From contig JAEWBI010000048.1 in assembly GCA_023391185.1 (NCBI GenBank), positions 1 through 15,596 on the forward strand: a DNA stretch of 15,596 nucleotides. Reading direction: 5' to 3'. Positions 1-7,686 of this stretch are shown in pieces. Source of the DNA: Bacillota bacterium. Lineage in GTDB: Bacteria > Bacillota_I > Bacilli_A > RF39 > UBA660. Each line of letters begins with the position of its first letter. Positions within the stretch are counted from its first letter, which is position 1. The translations under genes were made by a program, and so were the position numbers. Under the pieces are notes generated by a model. That model was not told the DNA's origin. It searched no databases and saw only the letters and a list, made by a program, of their open reading frames with translations.

Positions 1-120
1 TAGAAATAAAAAAATACATTGAATGGTATAACACTCAACGTATTCAAAAATCACTAGGATATCTCCCACCTAACAGATATTCTTAAGTTCTTTTTATTTA
101 ATATCTACTTGACAGGTACT
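1..120 (+). mobile_element. Right end of an IS3-family insertion sequence (cut by window start)
   Basis: The first 86 bases encode the C-terminus of an IS3-type transposase. Bases about 101-120 (ATCTACTTGACAGG) resemble the right terminal inverted repeat of many Firmicute IS3/IS150-group elements, which often read like TGTCTACTTGACAGGGG; this resemblance is from memory. The left part of the element lies outside the window, so completeness and target-site duplication cannot be judged. The element end falls about 50 bases beyond the stop codon of the minus-strand pilin-like gene, so the insertion sits just downstream of that gene without breaking it. Confidence 0.6.
3..86 (+). CDS. IS3-family transposase OrfB, C-terminal fragment
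   Basis: Reading from base 3 gives about 27 residues ending at the TAA at 84-86. They include the stretch YIEWYNTQRIQKSLGYLPP, which is the characteristic tail of the rve/DDE integrase core of IS3-family OrfB transposases (the Y-N-x-x-R-x-x-x-x-L-G-x-x-P pattern). In this family the protein cuts and joins DNA at the element ends. The start lies upstream of the window, so this entry is partial only because of the window edge; whether the full gene is intact cannot be seen. The recognition rests on the conserved tail motif alone. Confidence 0.82.
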   Translation, partial: EIKKYIEWYNTQRIQKSLGYLPPNRYS

Positions 121-170
121 ACTATCATTTATTTCTCTTTTTTTGTTAATAATATTTTTTTATTTTACAT

Positions 171-2552
171 TTACTTTATGCTGTTTTTATTAATTGTTAT
201 AACTGGTCTTACATTAAATGTATCTTTGTTGGTTACTAAGGTAGTATAAACATCATTAGCTGCTCCAACAGCATAAGCATCTACTGTATTTTCAGTATGT
301 GGAGTCATTGTCCACCAGTATGTATTGTTAGAAAGCCAATCATAATTATTATCTTTTAATTCTAGATACTTATCTTTTGTAATTAACCCAATATCACCAA
401 TAATACCATTTACTCCATTTGTTATAAGAGATAGTTTATAAGTAGTATTTAAATAATCAAATAGACTGCTGTTTTTAATAACTGTTCCTGACATACTGTT
501 GTTGACGTAGTTTCCTTCTACTTTTTTCCAAGCATTACATCCTCCATAACTAGCAGCATTACAGTATGTACTAGTTGCTTCATTACGATAGCCGGCATCA
601 TCAAATGCAAATGTACCTAGAGACTCATCCTTTAGTATTTTAACGCTAGTATCAGTTATTCCTGATCCTTCAATTACATGCCATTTACTTCCATCATTTA
701 ATGTAATTTGCTCCCCTATCTGATATTCTGCATATTCTTGAATATTTCCAGTTTGTACTTCTATTGTATTAGAGGTTTGTCCTTTATTAACTATAAAAGA
801 AACTAAATCAGATTTATTACCGGCACAATCAATAAATTCTAATTGATATACGGCAACACTATCAGTTAAATTAAAACTACTGTCATAAAAAGAATTTGGA
901 TAACTTGGAACATTCGCACTTGCATCTTTACGAGAAGCAACACGATATGTTAAAAATTTATTATTCTTATATATATTAACTTTAGAAATACCAAAATTAT
1001 CATTGGCATTATTCCATGATACAGTTAAAACATTTTTTCCATTAACTGTGCTTATAGAAGTTTGAACAGTTGTTGGTGGTGTAGGTTTCTCTGTCTCAAG
1101 TTTTCCATTTATAAAGTAATCATTTAATGTCTCTCTAAAACCACTGATTACATTTGTTGGGCTAATATAATGCGGATAAGCGAATAGGAACACAGTATCA
1201 GTATAAAAACTGTCAATATTTATTTGAGCAATAATTCTATTCAAACTTGCCGTAGCCCAATAGTTGACTCCATCATTTAAACCAATATACTCCGATGTTG
1301 GTTGTGAAAAACCTTCTGTATTACTCCATAACCTTATAGACTTATTTGCCTTAATAGTAGAATTTTTATATGCTTTAGCAAATCTTGGTAAATTAATTAA
1401 ATCCATACCACCTGCCCCAACACTATCTTGTGGCATTAATATGTCATTATTTCTAAAATTAGCAGTATTAAATAACTCTGTATAAAATGCCTCTATATCA
1501 TCAGGATTTTTTGCTACCCAATCTCCACCAAAATAGTTAATATATGGACTAAACACCATTGGCATAGAAGGATTAAGCTGATTTAATTTATTAAATATAA
1601 CGTTTAAACCATTTGATAATCCAGTAACATATTTTGTTCTAAGAATATTATCAGCAAATGCTGATGCATTATGTAATTCTGGAACGAAATAAAAGCCATA
1701 AAATACATCAGAGTATTGTGGATAGTACATATTATATAATTCCTCAGTAATTTGTGTACTTTCTTGACAATAAGTAAAAAAGTGTAATTGATCTTCATCT
1801 TTAGTCATATCCAAATTCCACCATTGTGAATCCATTCCCATACCAAGAAATAATTTTATCCCTGTTCCTTTTAAGTTACTAAATAAGTTATCAAGAGCAG
1901 AATAATACTGTTGACTTCCAAAAGGCAGAGAACTGTTATAATAAGTAATCCACTGTCCATCAGATTGTCTTTCTGCAACGTCTCCCATTATTAAATATGT
2001 TATACCTATTTCTTTCCAGTATGCAATTTCAGTATTCCATTGTTCATTTGTCCAATCTTTGAAAAGCCAAGGTTGAATAAATGTTCCTTTTATAGATGAA
2101 CTTCCGTTTTGACCAATAGCATACTTTTTGCTATTAGTTCCATTTTCAAGTAAACAATCTCCCAATGAATCTACATCCTCTATTAATGAAATTTCATCAT
2201 CGCCATAGCCTTTGTAACCACACCAGTTATGCTTGTTATCAAAGATATTTATCTGTATTTCACTATCGTTTAGAACATATACAAAACCATCATATTTCTT
2301 CCCTTTATAATTAAGTTCTGTTTTAGCGTTATAGATAGTCCTATCCCCTTTTTCATTTGCTACAGTAGCTAAAGAGGCCGACTTAATTATACTTGTTGTG
2401 CTATCGACAAAAGCTTCTTTTTGAGCGTTCTTCATGATTTTAGTTATTGTAGGTATAGCTATTATCGCAATTATACCAAGTATTAAAATTACTGCAAGCA
2501 GTTCTATTAAAGTAAATCCTTTTCTTATTATTTTAAAATTATTAAATCTCAC
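171..2552 (-). CDS. Prepilin-like protein with DUF4434-type glycoside-hydrolase-like, FN3-like and DUF6273-like domains
   Basis: A 793-residue protein read from the GTG at 2552. That start is chosen because GGGAGG lies nine bases upstream (2567-2562) and the -10 box (2580-2575) lies downstream of the longer TTG start at 2585. The short basic leader ends K-G, followed by FTLIELLAVI: a class III prepilin peptidase site with Glu at mature position 5, then a hydrophobic helix. Residues about 156-480 start with GTFIQPW and contain GFYFVPELH (Glu about 292) and LMPQDSVGAGG (Asp about 376), resembling DUF4434 putative glycoside hydrolases of TIM-barrel type. Residues about 490-590 look like an FN3 or Ig-like domain. 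Residues about 609-793 end with WWTMTPHTE and NVRPVITINK and resemble DUF6273-like domains. Cys111 and Cys133, and pairs near 664 and 672, could form disulfides. It is probably exported and membrane- or pilus-attached. The substrate is unknown, and domain calls are from remembered family patterns. Confidence 0.8.
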   Translation of the reverse strand: MRFNNFKIIRKGFTLIELLAVILILGIIAIIAIPTITKIMKNAQKEAFVDSTTSIIKSASLATVANEKGDRTIYNAKTELNYKGKKYDGFVYVLNDSEIQINIFDNKHNWCGYKGYGDDEISLIEDVDSLGDCLLENGTNSKKYAIGQNGSSSIKGTFIQPWLFKDWTNEQWNTEIAYWKEIGITYLIMGDVAERQSDGQWITYYNSSLPFGSQQYYSALDNLFSNLKGTGIKLFLGMGMDSQWWNLDMTKDEDQLHFFTYCQESTQITEELYNMYYPQYSDVFYGFYFVPELHNASAFADNILRTKYVTGLSNGLNVIFNKLNQLNPSMPMVFSPYINYFGGDWVAKNPDDIEAFYTELFNTANFRNNDILMPQDSVGAGGMDLINLPRFAKAYKNSTIKANKSIRLWSNTEGFSQPTSEYIGLNDGVNYWATASLNRIIAQINIDSFYTDTVFLFAYPHYISPTNVISGFRETLNDYFINGKLETEKPTPPTTVQTSISTVNGKNVLTVSWNNANDNFGISKVNIYKNNKFLTYRVASRKDASANVPSYPNSFYDSSFNLTDSVAVYQLEFIDCAGNKSDLVSFIVNKGQTSNTIEVQTGNIQEYAEYQIGEQITLNDGSKWHVIEGSGITDTSVKILKDESLGTFAFDDAGYRNEATSTYCNAASYGGCNAWKKVEGNYVNNSMSGTVIKNSSLFDYLNTTYKLSLITNGVNGIIGDIGLITKDKYLELKDNNYDWLSNNTYWWTMTPHTENTVDAYAVGAANDVYTTLVTNKDTFNVRPVITINKNSIK

Positions 2553-2574
2553 ACTATCTATCCTCCCTATTATA

Positions 2575-2602
2575 ATTATACACAAAAAAATACAATTTTC
2601 AA
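2575..2602 (-). promoter_or_regulatory. Promoter of the pilin-hydrolase gene
   Basis: On the minus strand TTGAAA (2602-2597) is followed after 16 bases by TATAAT (2580-2575). Transcription would begin near 2568, directly in front of the GGGAGG ribosome site, giving a very short leader. This supports the GTG start at 2552. Confidence 0.65.
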
Positions 2603-2672
2603 CAAATTATTTACTGATGCAATATATAAATTATCTGTCATTTTTATATTCTGTTTAAATATAATAAAGTGG

Positions 2673-2701
2673 TTGACAATAATATTTTATGGTGGTATTA
2701 T
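2673..2701 (+). promoter_or_regulatory. Promoter of the tetR-yhgE operon
   Basis: A consensus TTGACA (2673-2678) and TATTAT (2696-2701) are separated by 17 bases. It fires divergently from the pilin promoter about 70 bases away. The predicted start site, about 2708, coincides with the left arm of a palindrome, so a bound repressor would block transcription. Confidence 0.8.
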
Positions 2702-2707
2702 GTTAAC

Positions 2708-2730
2708 TGACTAAAAAAACGAATTAGTCA
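2708..2730 (+). promoter_or_regulatory. Palindromic operator candidate for the TetR-family repressor
   Basis: TGACTAA (2708-2714) and TTAGTCA (2724-2730) form a perfect 7-bp inverted repeat with a 9-base spacer, 23 bp in all. It sits just after the -10 box and about 20 bases before the tetR start codon. Size, symmetry and position fit an autoregulatory TetR operator. Binding is inferred. Confidence 0.7.
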
Positions 2731-2749
2731 TTTTGTATTAGGAGGAACT

Positions 2750-3304
2750 ATGGATAAAGAAAAATATATAATTGAAAATGCTAAAAGTTTGTTTGCAGAA
2801 ATTGGGTATAAAGGAACGACGATGGATTTGCTAGCAAATAAATGTAACCTTGGTAAAGGAACATTATATTTATATTACAGCAGCAAAGAAGAAGTTTTAA
2901 AGTCTATTGTTAACCAACTTTTGACAACTATAAATGATAAAGCAGAAAAGATTCAAAATATGTCTATTAGCATTAATGAACAGATTTTACTATTTTTACA
3001 TGAAATGTTAAGTTTTAAGCAAGAACAAATTATGGTGGCGAAATTAGTATTTGAAGCTAAGCAACTAGGAAATCAGACAGTAAACAAGTATGTTGAACAA
3101 ATAGATAATTATATTATTGAAACATTAACATCAAAAATTAATAAAGCTATAGAAGATAAATATATAAAAGAATGTAATTCTGAATTTATGGCATTTATAA
3201 TATTTAAAATTTATATGTTATTAGTTACTGAGTGGGAGAATAAATCTAATACAAAGTTAACTGAAAAAGAATTATTTAGTTTGATTGAAAAACTATTTAA
3301 ATAA
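2750..3304 (+). CDS. TetR/AcrR-family transcriptional regulator
   Basis: A 184-residue protein of normal TetR length, started by ATG after TAGGAGG with good spacing. The N-terminal 50 residues match the TetR DNA-binding domain: ENAKSLFAEIGYKGTTMDLLA, then the recognition helix region GKGTLYLYYSSKEEVL. Residues 60-184 are a divergent helical ligand-binding and dimerisation domain with no recognisable effector signature. The next gene, yhgE-like, starts 21 bases downstream, and the two share the promoter at 2673-2701. A palindrome at 2708-2730 is the likely operator, so this protein probably represses its own operon until an unknown, perhaps membrane-active, compound is bound. TetR regulators next to YhgE/Pip genes are a common arrangement in Firmicutes. 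Confidence 0.92.
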   Translation: MDKEKYIIENAKSLFAEIGYKGTTMDLLANKCNLGKGTLYLYYSSKEEVLKSIVNQLLTTINDKAEKIQNMSISINEQILLFLHEMLSFKQEQIMVAKLVFEAKQLGNQTVNKYVEQIDNYIIETLTSKINKAIEDKYIKECNSEFMAFIIFKIYMLLVTEWENKSNTKLTEKELFSLIEKLFK

Positions 3305-3325
3305 TTTTCTAAAGGGGGAAGAAGT

Positions 3326-5104
3326 ATGTTTGAAAAAATAATTAATAAAATAAAGAATAATAAAATGACTACAATATCTATAATAGCAATTGTATTCATT
3401 CCAGCATTATATGCTTGTAATTTTGTTTCAGCTTTTGCAGATCCATATAGTAATCTATCAGATGTTCCTGTTGCTATTGTGAATGATGATAATTCTATAA
3501 CTTATAATAATGAAACTATAAGTATTGGTGAAAACTTCGTTGAAAGTATAAAAGAAAGTGATAAGTTTAAATGGACTTTTGTCAGTGAAGAAGAAGCAGA
3601 AAAAGGTATGAAAGATAATAAGTATTATTTTACTGTAAGAATTCCTGAAGATTTCACAACTAATATTTATAGTACATTAAATGGCCAAGTTAAAGAAGCA
3701 AATTTAGTATATATGCCAAATGATAATAATAATTATATTAGTGGTATTTTAGGTGGTGTTTTAGCAACAGAACTTAACAGCCAGTTAAATAGTAAAGTTA
3801 TATCTGAATTTCTAACAACTCTTGGTATGAGTTTAGAAAGAACTGATGAATTATCAATAGGTGTTACTGCTCTTATGAATGGAGCAAGTGATTTAAATAA
3901 GGGTGCTAGCGAACTAAGTCGTGGAGTTGAAGAACTTAATACGAATACTACAAAATTAAGTTATGAAGCTACGAACTTAGCAATCGGTACTAGTAGTTTA
4001 GTAAATGGTTATAATGGGTTTAATATGAGCCTAAATACAACTTCCAAGTCATTATCAAGTGTTACAACAGGATATAATAGTTTAAATATTGAATTAAATA
4101 GTTACTTGGACTATTTAAATGCAACGATTAGTAGTAGCGATTTATCTGAAAGTGATAAAACAAATTTAATAGATAGCTATAAGCAAATACTATTAACTAA
4201 TACTGCTTTAAGCAACAATTTAAATAGTATATCTAGTGGAGTAAAAACACTATCAGGATTGAGCAATAATATATATGATAATATAAATAAGATAAATACA
4301 GGAACAAATACAATATCAAGTTATCTAAATAAGTTAAGTTTTGGAACAAATAAGTTGTATTATGGTTCTTTAAATATCTATGAAGGAAGTAAAAAATTAA
4401 GTCAAGGAATAACAACTTTAAATACCGGTATCGATATATTATCCAATTCAATTAGTGATTTAAATTTAGTATCAAATGCTAATAACTTATCACAACCTGT
4501 AAAAATTTCTAATGAACCATATTCTTCTGTTGAAAATTATGGTTATGGTTTTGCGCCATATTTCATTTCTTTAGGATTATTTGTCGGTGCTTTAGTTACT
4601 ACTATTGTTTTAACAGTGAAAAAGAAAAAAGAAAAACTTGAAAAAATGAAATATAAAAGTATTTTTAAAAGACTATCTTTATTCGCAGTAGTTGTATGTT
4701 CACAAGCGATAATTCTTGATATTATCATGCTTATTACTAGAATAAAAATAGATAACATATTAGGACTTATCTTCTTTTCTTTATTAATTGGGTTAGCGTT
4801 TATGTCAATTGTTCAAATGCTTTCAACTATTTTTGGTGATAGTGGTAGGTTTATTAGTGTTATACTTTTGATTTTACAATTAACTGCATGTGGAGGAACA
4901 TTCCCAATTGAAACAGCCCCTACTCTTTATAATTCACTACATAATTTTATGCCTATGACTTACACAGTAAATGGCTTAAGAGTGATAATAGGTAATGGTA
5001 ATAATGCAATTCTAAATAATTCTATATTAGTCTTGTTTATAATAATGATTGTATGTAATTTGGCAACAGTCATATACTTTAGAAAGAGTAAAAAGTTTAA
5101 TTAA
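3326..5104 (+). CDS. yhgE: YhgE/Pip-family membrane protein (ABC-2 type permease-like)
   Basis: A 592-residue protein after a strong AGGGGG ribosome site. It has the YhgE/Pip (phage infection protein) layout: one membrane helix at about 15-37, the family signature FADPYSNLSDVPVAIVNDD at about 37-55, a long extracytoplasmic region (about 160-390) rich in regularly spaced Leu-Gly-Ser/Asn repeats likely to form coiled coil, then about five membrane helices from about 404 onward. The C-terminal motif GGTFPIE (from about 523) followed by FMPMTYTVNGLR is typical of the family's ABC-2 membrane domain. Lactococcal Pip is a phage receptor, and related proteins occur in type VII secretion (EsaA). The role here is unknown, but the TetR partner suggests induction by a membrane-active agent. 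The protein appears complete; a terminator overlaps its stop codon. Confidence 0.9.
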   Translation: MFEKIINKIKNNKMTTISIIAIVFIPALYACNFVSAFADPYSNLSDVPVAIVNDDNSITYNNETISIGENFVESIKESDKFKWTFVSEEEAEKGMKDNKYYFTVRIPEDFTTNIYSTLNGQVKEANLVYMPNDNNNYISGILGGVLATELNSQLNSKVISEFLTTLGMSLERTDELSIGVTALMNGASDLNKGASELSRGVEELNTNTTKLSYEATNLAIGTSSLVNGYNGFNMSLNTTSKSLSSVTTGYNSLNIELNSYLDYLNATISSSDLSESDKTNLIDSYKQILLTNTALSNNLNSISSGVKTLSGLSNNIYDNINKINTGTNTISSYLNKLSFGTNKLYYGSLNIYEGSKKLSQGITTLNTGIDILSNSISDLNLVSNANNLSQPVKISNEPYSSVENYGYGFAPYFISLGLFVGALVTTIVLTVKKKKEKLEKMKYKSIFKRLSLFAVVVCSQAIILDIIMLITRIKIDNILGLIFFSLLIGLAFMSIVQMLSTIFGDSGRFISVILLILQLTACGGTFPIETAPTLYNSLHNFMPMTYTVNGLRVIIGNGNNAILNNSILVLFIIMIVCNLATVIYFRKSKKFN

Positions 5105-5129
5105 ATCTAATGAAAATTAGATTTTTTTT
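5103..5129 (+). terminator. Rho-independent terminator of tetR-yhgE
   Basis: AAATCTAAT and ATTAGATTT form a 9-bp stem around a GAAA loop, followed by a run of T. It overlaps the yhgE stop codon. Confidence 0.85.
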
Positions 5130-5142
5130 ATTTATTCACCTA

Positions 5143-5171
5143 TTTACTTATAAAATCTATCGTTATATAAT
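5143..5171 (+). promoter_or_regulatory. Possible promoter of the flavodoxin-UVDE pair
   Basis: TTTACT (5143-5148) and TATAAT (5166-5171) are 17 bases apart, after the yhgE terminator and 50 bases before the flavodoxin ATG. A second TATAAT at 5186-5191 has a poor -35. The region is so AT-rich that chance matches are likely. Confidence 0.45.
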
Positions 5172-5220
5172 ACTTAAAGTTAATATATAATACGATTTAT
5201 TTAAGGAAAGAGGAAAATAG

Positions 5221-5757
5221 ATGATCAAGTTTTTTTTAATTTTAATAGCTATTATCTTTATGATATTTTTACTTGGAATGTTATTCTTTGCGAGTTATGT
5301 AATTCTAAACAAACGAGAGTTAAAATCAAAGGAAATTATAATAAAAGGAAATAATAAAAAAAATGCTTTAATACTATATCAAAAATCTCGTCACAAAACT
5401 GCCACTAATATTACCATGCAGATAGTTAAATTTTTAAATTCCAAAGGTTATGATGTTACTGTGAACCATCCTTCTTCTAATATAAAATATAATATAGATG
5501 AATTTGAAATTATATTATTAGGTAGTGCAGTTTATATGGGAATGGTTTCAGAACCACTTATTAAATACATTGAAAGCAATTCTTTTGCCAATAAAAAGGT
5601 TATAATTTATTTGGTCGGTTTAGCCACAGAAATAAATACAGAATTAGAACAACTAAAAAGCAAAATAAATGGTGCAAGTTTAGTAGAAGGTATAAAAGTT
5701 AAAAAAGGTGAAGAAGATAAAATAGTGAATATTATTGAAACAATACTATCTAAATAG
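5221..5757 (+). CDS. Membrane-anchored flavodoxin-family protein
   Basis: A 178-residue protein started by ATG after AAGAGG. Residues about 4-29 form a hydrophobic N-terminal helix, followed by a basic stretch, so the soluble part is probably tethered on the cytoplasmic side. From residue 49 a flavodoxin-like fold is visible: beta strand ALILYQ, a phosphate-binding loop YQKSRHKTATNIT (53-65), strand EIILLGSAVYMG (96-107) of the FMN-contacting loop, and KVIIYLVGLA (126-135). This most resembles the flavodoxin_5/HemG-like branch. The loop lacks the classic T-x-T-G-N-T, so the FMN binding mode may differ. It probably carries electrons in a membrane-side redox reaction with an unknown partner. 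The UVDE gene starts 27 bases downstream, so the two are likely cotranscribed. Confidence 0.8.
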   Translation: MIKFFLILIAIIFMIFLLGMLFFASYVILNKRELKSKEIIIKGNNKKNALILYQKSRHKTATNITMQIVKFLNSKGYDVTVNHPSSNIKYNIDEFEIILLGSAVYMGMVSEPLIKYIESNSFANKKVIIYLVGLATEINTELEQLKSKINGASLVEGIKVKKGEEDKIVNIIETILSK

Positions 5758-5784
5758 TAAAACAAATGAAATGAGGTGGTTTTT

Positions 5785-6675
5785 GTGAGTATAGGATATG
5801 CGTGCTTAACTATTGGCGATAAGAATGTATTGTATAAAACTTGTAGAATTAAAAATGCCACTCCAGATAACTTACAGGCTATTATAGCTCATAATTTAGC
5901 TACATTAGAAAAAGCAATTGACTACAATCGTGCTAATAACATTAATCTATTTAGAATAAGTTCTGATATCATTCCTTTTGGATCAAATGAAAATATAATA
6001 ATTGACTGGAAAAAAATCTTTTCATCTGAACTGAAAAAAATTGGCGAAAAGATTAAAAAATATAATTTAAGGGTTTCTATGCATCCTGGTCAGTATACTA
6101 TACTAAATTCTCCAAATGAACATGTTGTCAAAAATGCAATAATTGATTTAAAGTATCATTCAGATTTTTTAGATTCAATTGGAACTGATAGTACATCAAA
6201 GATTGTTTTGCATATAGGTGGTATATATGGTGATAAGAATATAGCAATTAAAAGGTTTATAAATAATTTTCAAAAATTAGATAATCAAATTAAAAAAAGA
6301 TTAGTTATAGAAAATGATGATAAATCTTATAATATCAATGATGTTTTAGAAATATCGAAAATTATAAATATACCAGTTGTTTATGATAATCTACATAATA
6401 AAGTAAATAATTATGATGAATCAAAGAGCGATTTATATTGGATAAAGAAGTGTTCTAGTACTTGGAAAAAAGAAGATGGTAAACAAAAAATCCACTATTC
6501 AGAGCAGGATATTGAGAAGAGACAAGGTTCACATTCTACTTCCATAAATGAAAATAAATTTTTGAAATTTTATAATATCGTAAGAAATATTAATCTTGAT
6601 ATAATGTTGGAGGTAAAAGATAAAGATTTATCAGCAATAAAATGTATAAAATTAATAGAAAATAAAGAAATTTAA
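5785..6675 (+). CDS. uvsE: UV DNA damage endonuclease (UVDE/UvsE)
   Basis: A 296-residue protein. The GTG at 5785 is preferred over the GTG at 5776 because GAGGTGG (5773-5779) sits five bases upstream and the product then begins MSIGYACL, as in the family. UVDE nicks DNA 5' of UV photoproducts and other lesions, starting repair without UvrABC. The expected metal and active-site residues of this TIM-barrel enzyme can be placed: His100 (SMHPGQY), His143 (LHIGG), Glu176 (IENDD), Asp201 and His204 (YDNLHN), Lys235 and His237 (KIHYSE), His250 (GSHSTS) and Glu276 (MLEVKDK). Length and residue spacing agree closely with the Thermus enzyme as remembered. It follows the flavodoxin gene by 27 bases and no obvious terminator follows it. 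It looks intact. Confidence 0.95.
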   Translation: MSIGYACLTIGDKNVLYKTCRIKNATPDNLQAIIAHNLATLEKAIDYNRANNINLFRISSDIIPFGSNENIIIDWKKIFSSELKKIGEKIKKYNLRVSMHPGQYTILNSPNEHVVKNAIIDLKYHSDFLDSIGTDSTSKIVLHIGGIYGDKNIAIKRFINNFQKLDNQIKKRLVIENDDKSYNINDVLEISKIINIPVVYDNLHNKVNNYDESKSDLYWIKKCSSTWKKEDGKQKIHYSEQDIEKRQGSHSTSINENKFLKFYNIVRNINLDIMLEVKDKDLSAIKCIKLIENKEI

Positions 6676-6742
6676 ATATTATAAATTATTGACTATTTAA
6701 AAGAAAATAAGTTAATTAAATTTTTAAATTTCTTTATTTTTA

Positions 6743-6779
6743 TTGACAACAACATTAGAATATTATAATATAATAATAT
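6743..6779 (+). promoter_or_regulatory. Promoter and possible ArsR operator of the redox cassette
   Basis: A consensus TTGACA lies at 6743-6748. The -10 area holds overlapping candidates: TATAAT at 6764-6769 (15-base spacer), TAATAT at 6766-6771 (17 bases) and TATAAT at 6769-6774 (20 bases). Bases 6760-6779 form a 20-bp near-palindrome with one mismatched pair, overlapping the -10, which is where ArsR-family repressors commonly bind. The palindrome is made only of A and T, so it may be chance. Confidence 0.55.
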
Positions 6780-6793
6780 AAAGGAGAAATAAT

Positions 6794-7657
6794 ATGAAAG
6801 ATGTTATTATAATTGGAAGCGGTCCAGCGGGTGTTTCACTAGCTATATATTTAAAAAGAGAAAATTATAATGTAACTGTTTTAACAACTGATAATAGTAT
6901 ATTAAAAAAAGCCGGCTATATAGAAAACTATTATGGAGTAGAGAAAATAAGTGGTGAAGACTTATATGCAATTGGTATTAAGCAATTAAATGATATAGGT
7001 GTGGAATTATTAAAAGAAGAAGTTGTGAAAATTGAAAAAACAGATTCTTTTAAAGTATATACTAATTTAGGCGAATACCAATCAAAAGTGGTAGTCTTAG
7101 CAAATGGTATTTTACGTACACCATCTGGCATTACAAATGCTTCTTCCTATGAAGGAAAAGGTGTAAGTTATTGTGCAACTTGTGATGGTTTCTTCTTTAG
7201 AAATAAAAAAATTGCAGTTATAGGTAATGGTAATTTGGCATATGATGAAGCAAAATATTTAAAGCAAATCTCTAATGATGTTATATTACTTACAAATAAT
7301 CAAAAAACAACTAGAGATTTTAGTGATTTAAATATAGATATAATAGAGGATAAAATATTGAAAATAACTGGTGATGGGCAAGTAAAAGGAATAAATTTTG
7401 ATAATGGTAACACTATAGATATAGATGGTATTTTTATAGCAAGTGGTGTTGCATCAGCATTAACATTTAGTAAAACACTTGGCATAACGATGAACAATAA
7501 TTATATCAAAGTAGATGAAGACTATATGACCAATATTACTGGACTATTTGCAATAGGGGATGTTATTGGCGGAGTTTTGCAAATTGGTAAAGCTGTTGCA
7601 GATGGAATTGAAGCAAGTAAAAAAATAAGTAAGTTTATAAAAGAAGAAATTAAATAG
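6794..7657 (+). CDS. Thioredoxin-reductase-like flavoprotein
   Basis: A 287-residue protein, slightly short for bacterial TrxB, started by ATG after AAGGAG. It shows the FAD-binding GSGPAG (8-13), the redox pair CATCDG (Cys127, Cys130), a second Rossmann motif GNGNLA (144-149) and the C-terminal FAD contact GLFAIGDV (250-257) followed by QIGKAVADG. Family members pass electrons from NADPH via FAD to thioredoxin. Here the HRRxxxR motif that grips the NADPH phosphate is absent: the matching place reads LLTNNQKTTR (165-174). NADPH use is therefore doubtful; NADH or ferredoxin is possible. Downstream lie genes for an ArsR regulator, a ferredoxin and a thioredoxin, spaced closely as one operon, which supports thioredoxin as partner and ferredoxin as a candidate donor. 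The electron donor is inferred. Confidence 0.88.
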   Translation: MKDVIIIGSGPAGVSLAIYLKRENYNVTVLTTDNSILKKAGYIENYYGVEKISGEDLYAIGIKQLNDIGVELLKEEVVKIEKTDSFKVYTNLGEYQSKVVVLANGILRTPSGITNASSYEGKGVSYCATCDGFFFRNKKIAVIGNGNLAYDEAKYLKQISNDVILLTNNQKTTRDFSDLNIDIIEDKILKITGDGQVKGINFDNGNTIDIDGIFIASGVASALTFSKTLGITMNNNYIKVDEDYMTNITGLFAIGDVIGGVLQIGKAVADGIEASKKISKFIKEEIK

Positions 7658-7686
7658 TACTTTTATAAATAGGAGAAGTGATTAAA

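Noticed and set aside
109..137. Outward promoter at the IS end starting with TTGACA
   Set aside because: No -10 like hexamer lies 16-18 bases downstream; the TTGACA is better explained as part of the terminal inverted repeat.
1264..1485. Plus-strand open frame of 73 codons
   Set aside because: It lies wholly inside the pilin fusion gene on the other strand, has no ribosome site and no recognisable protein features.
2553..2585. Longer TTG start at 2585 for the pilin fusion
   Set aside because: The -10 box 2580-2575 lies inside it, and the GTG at 2552 has GGGAGG at good spacing and gives a normal short prepilin leader.
6700..6735. Terminator after the UVDE gene
   Set aside because: Only AT pairs with a two-base loop (AAATTT repeats) can be drawn, which is too weak to call.
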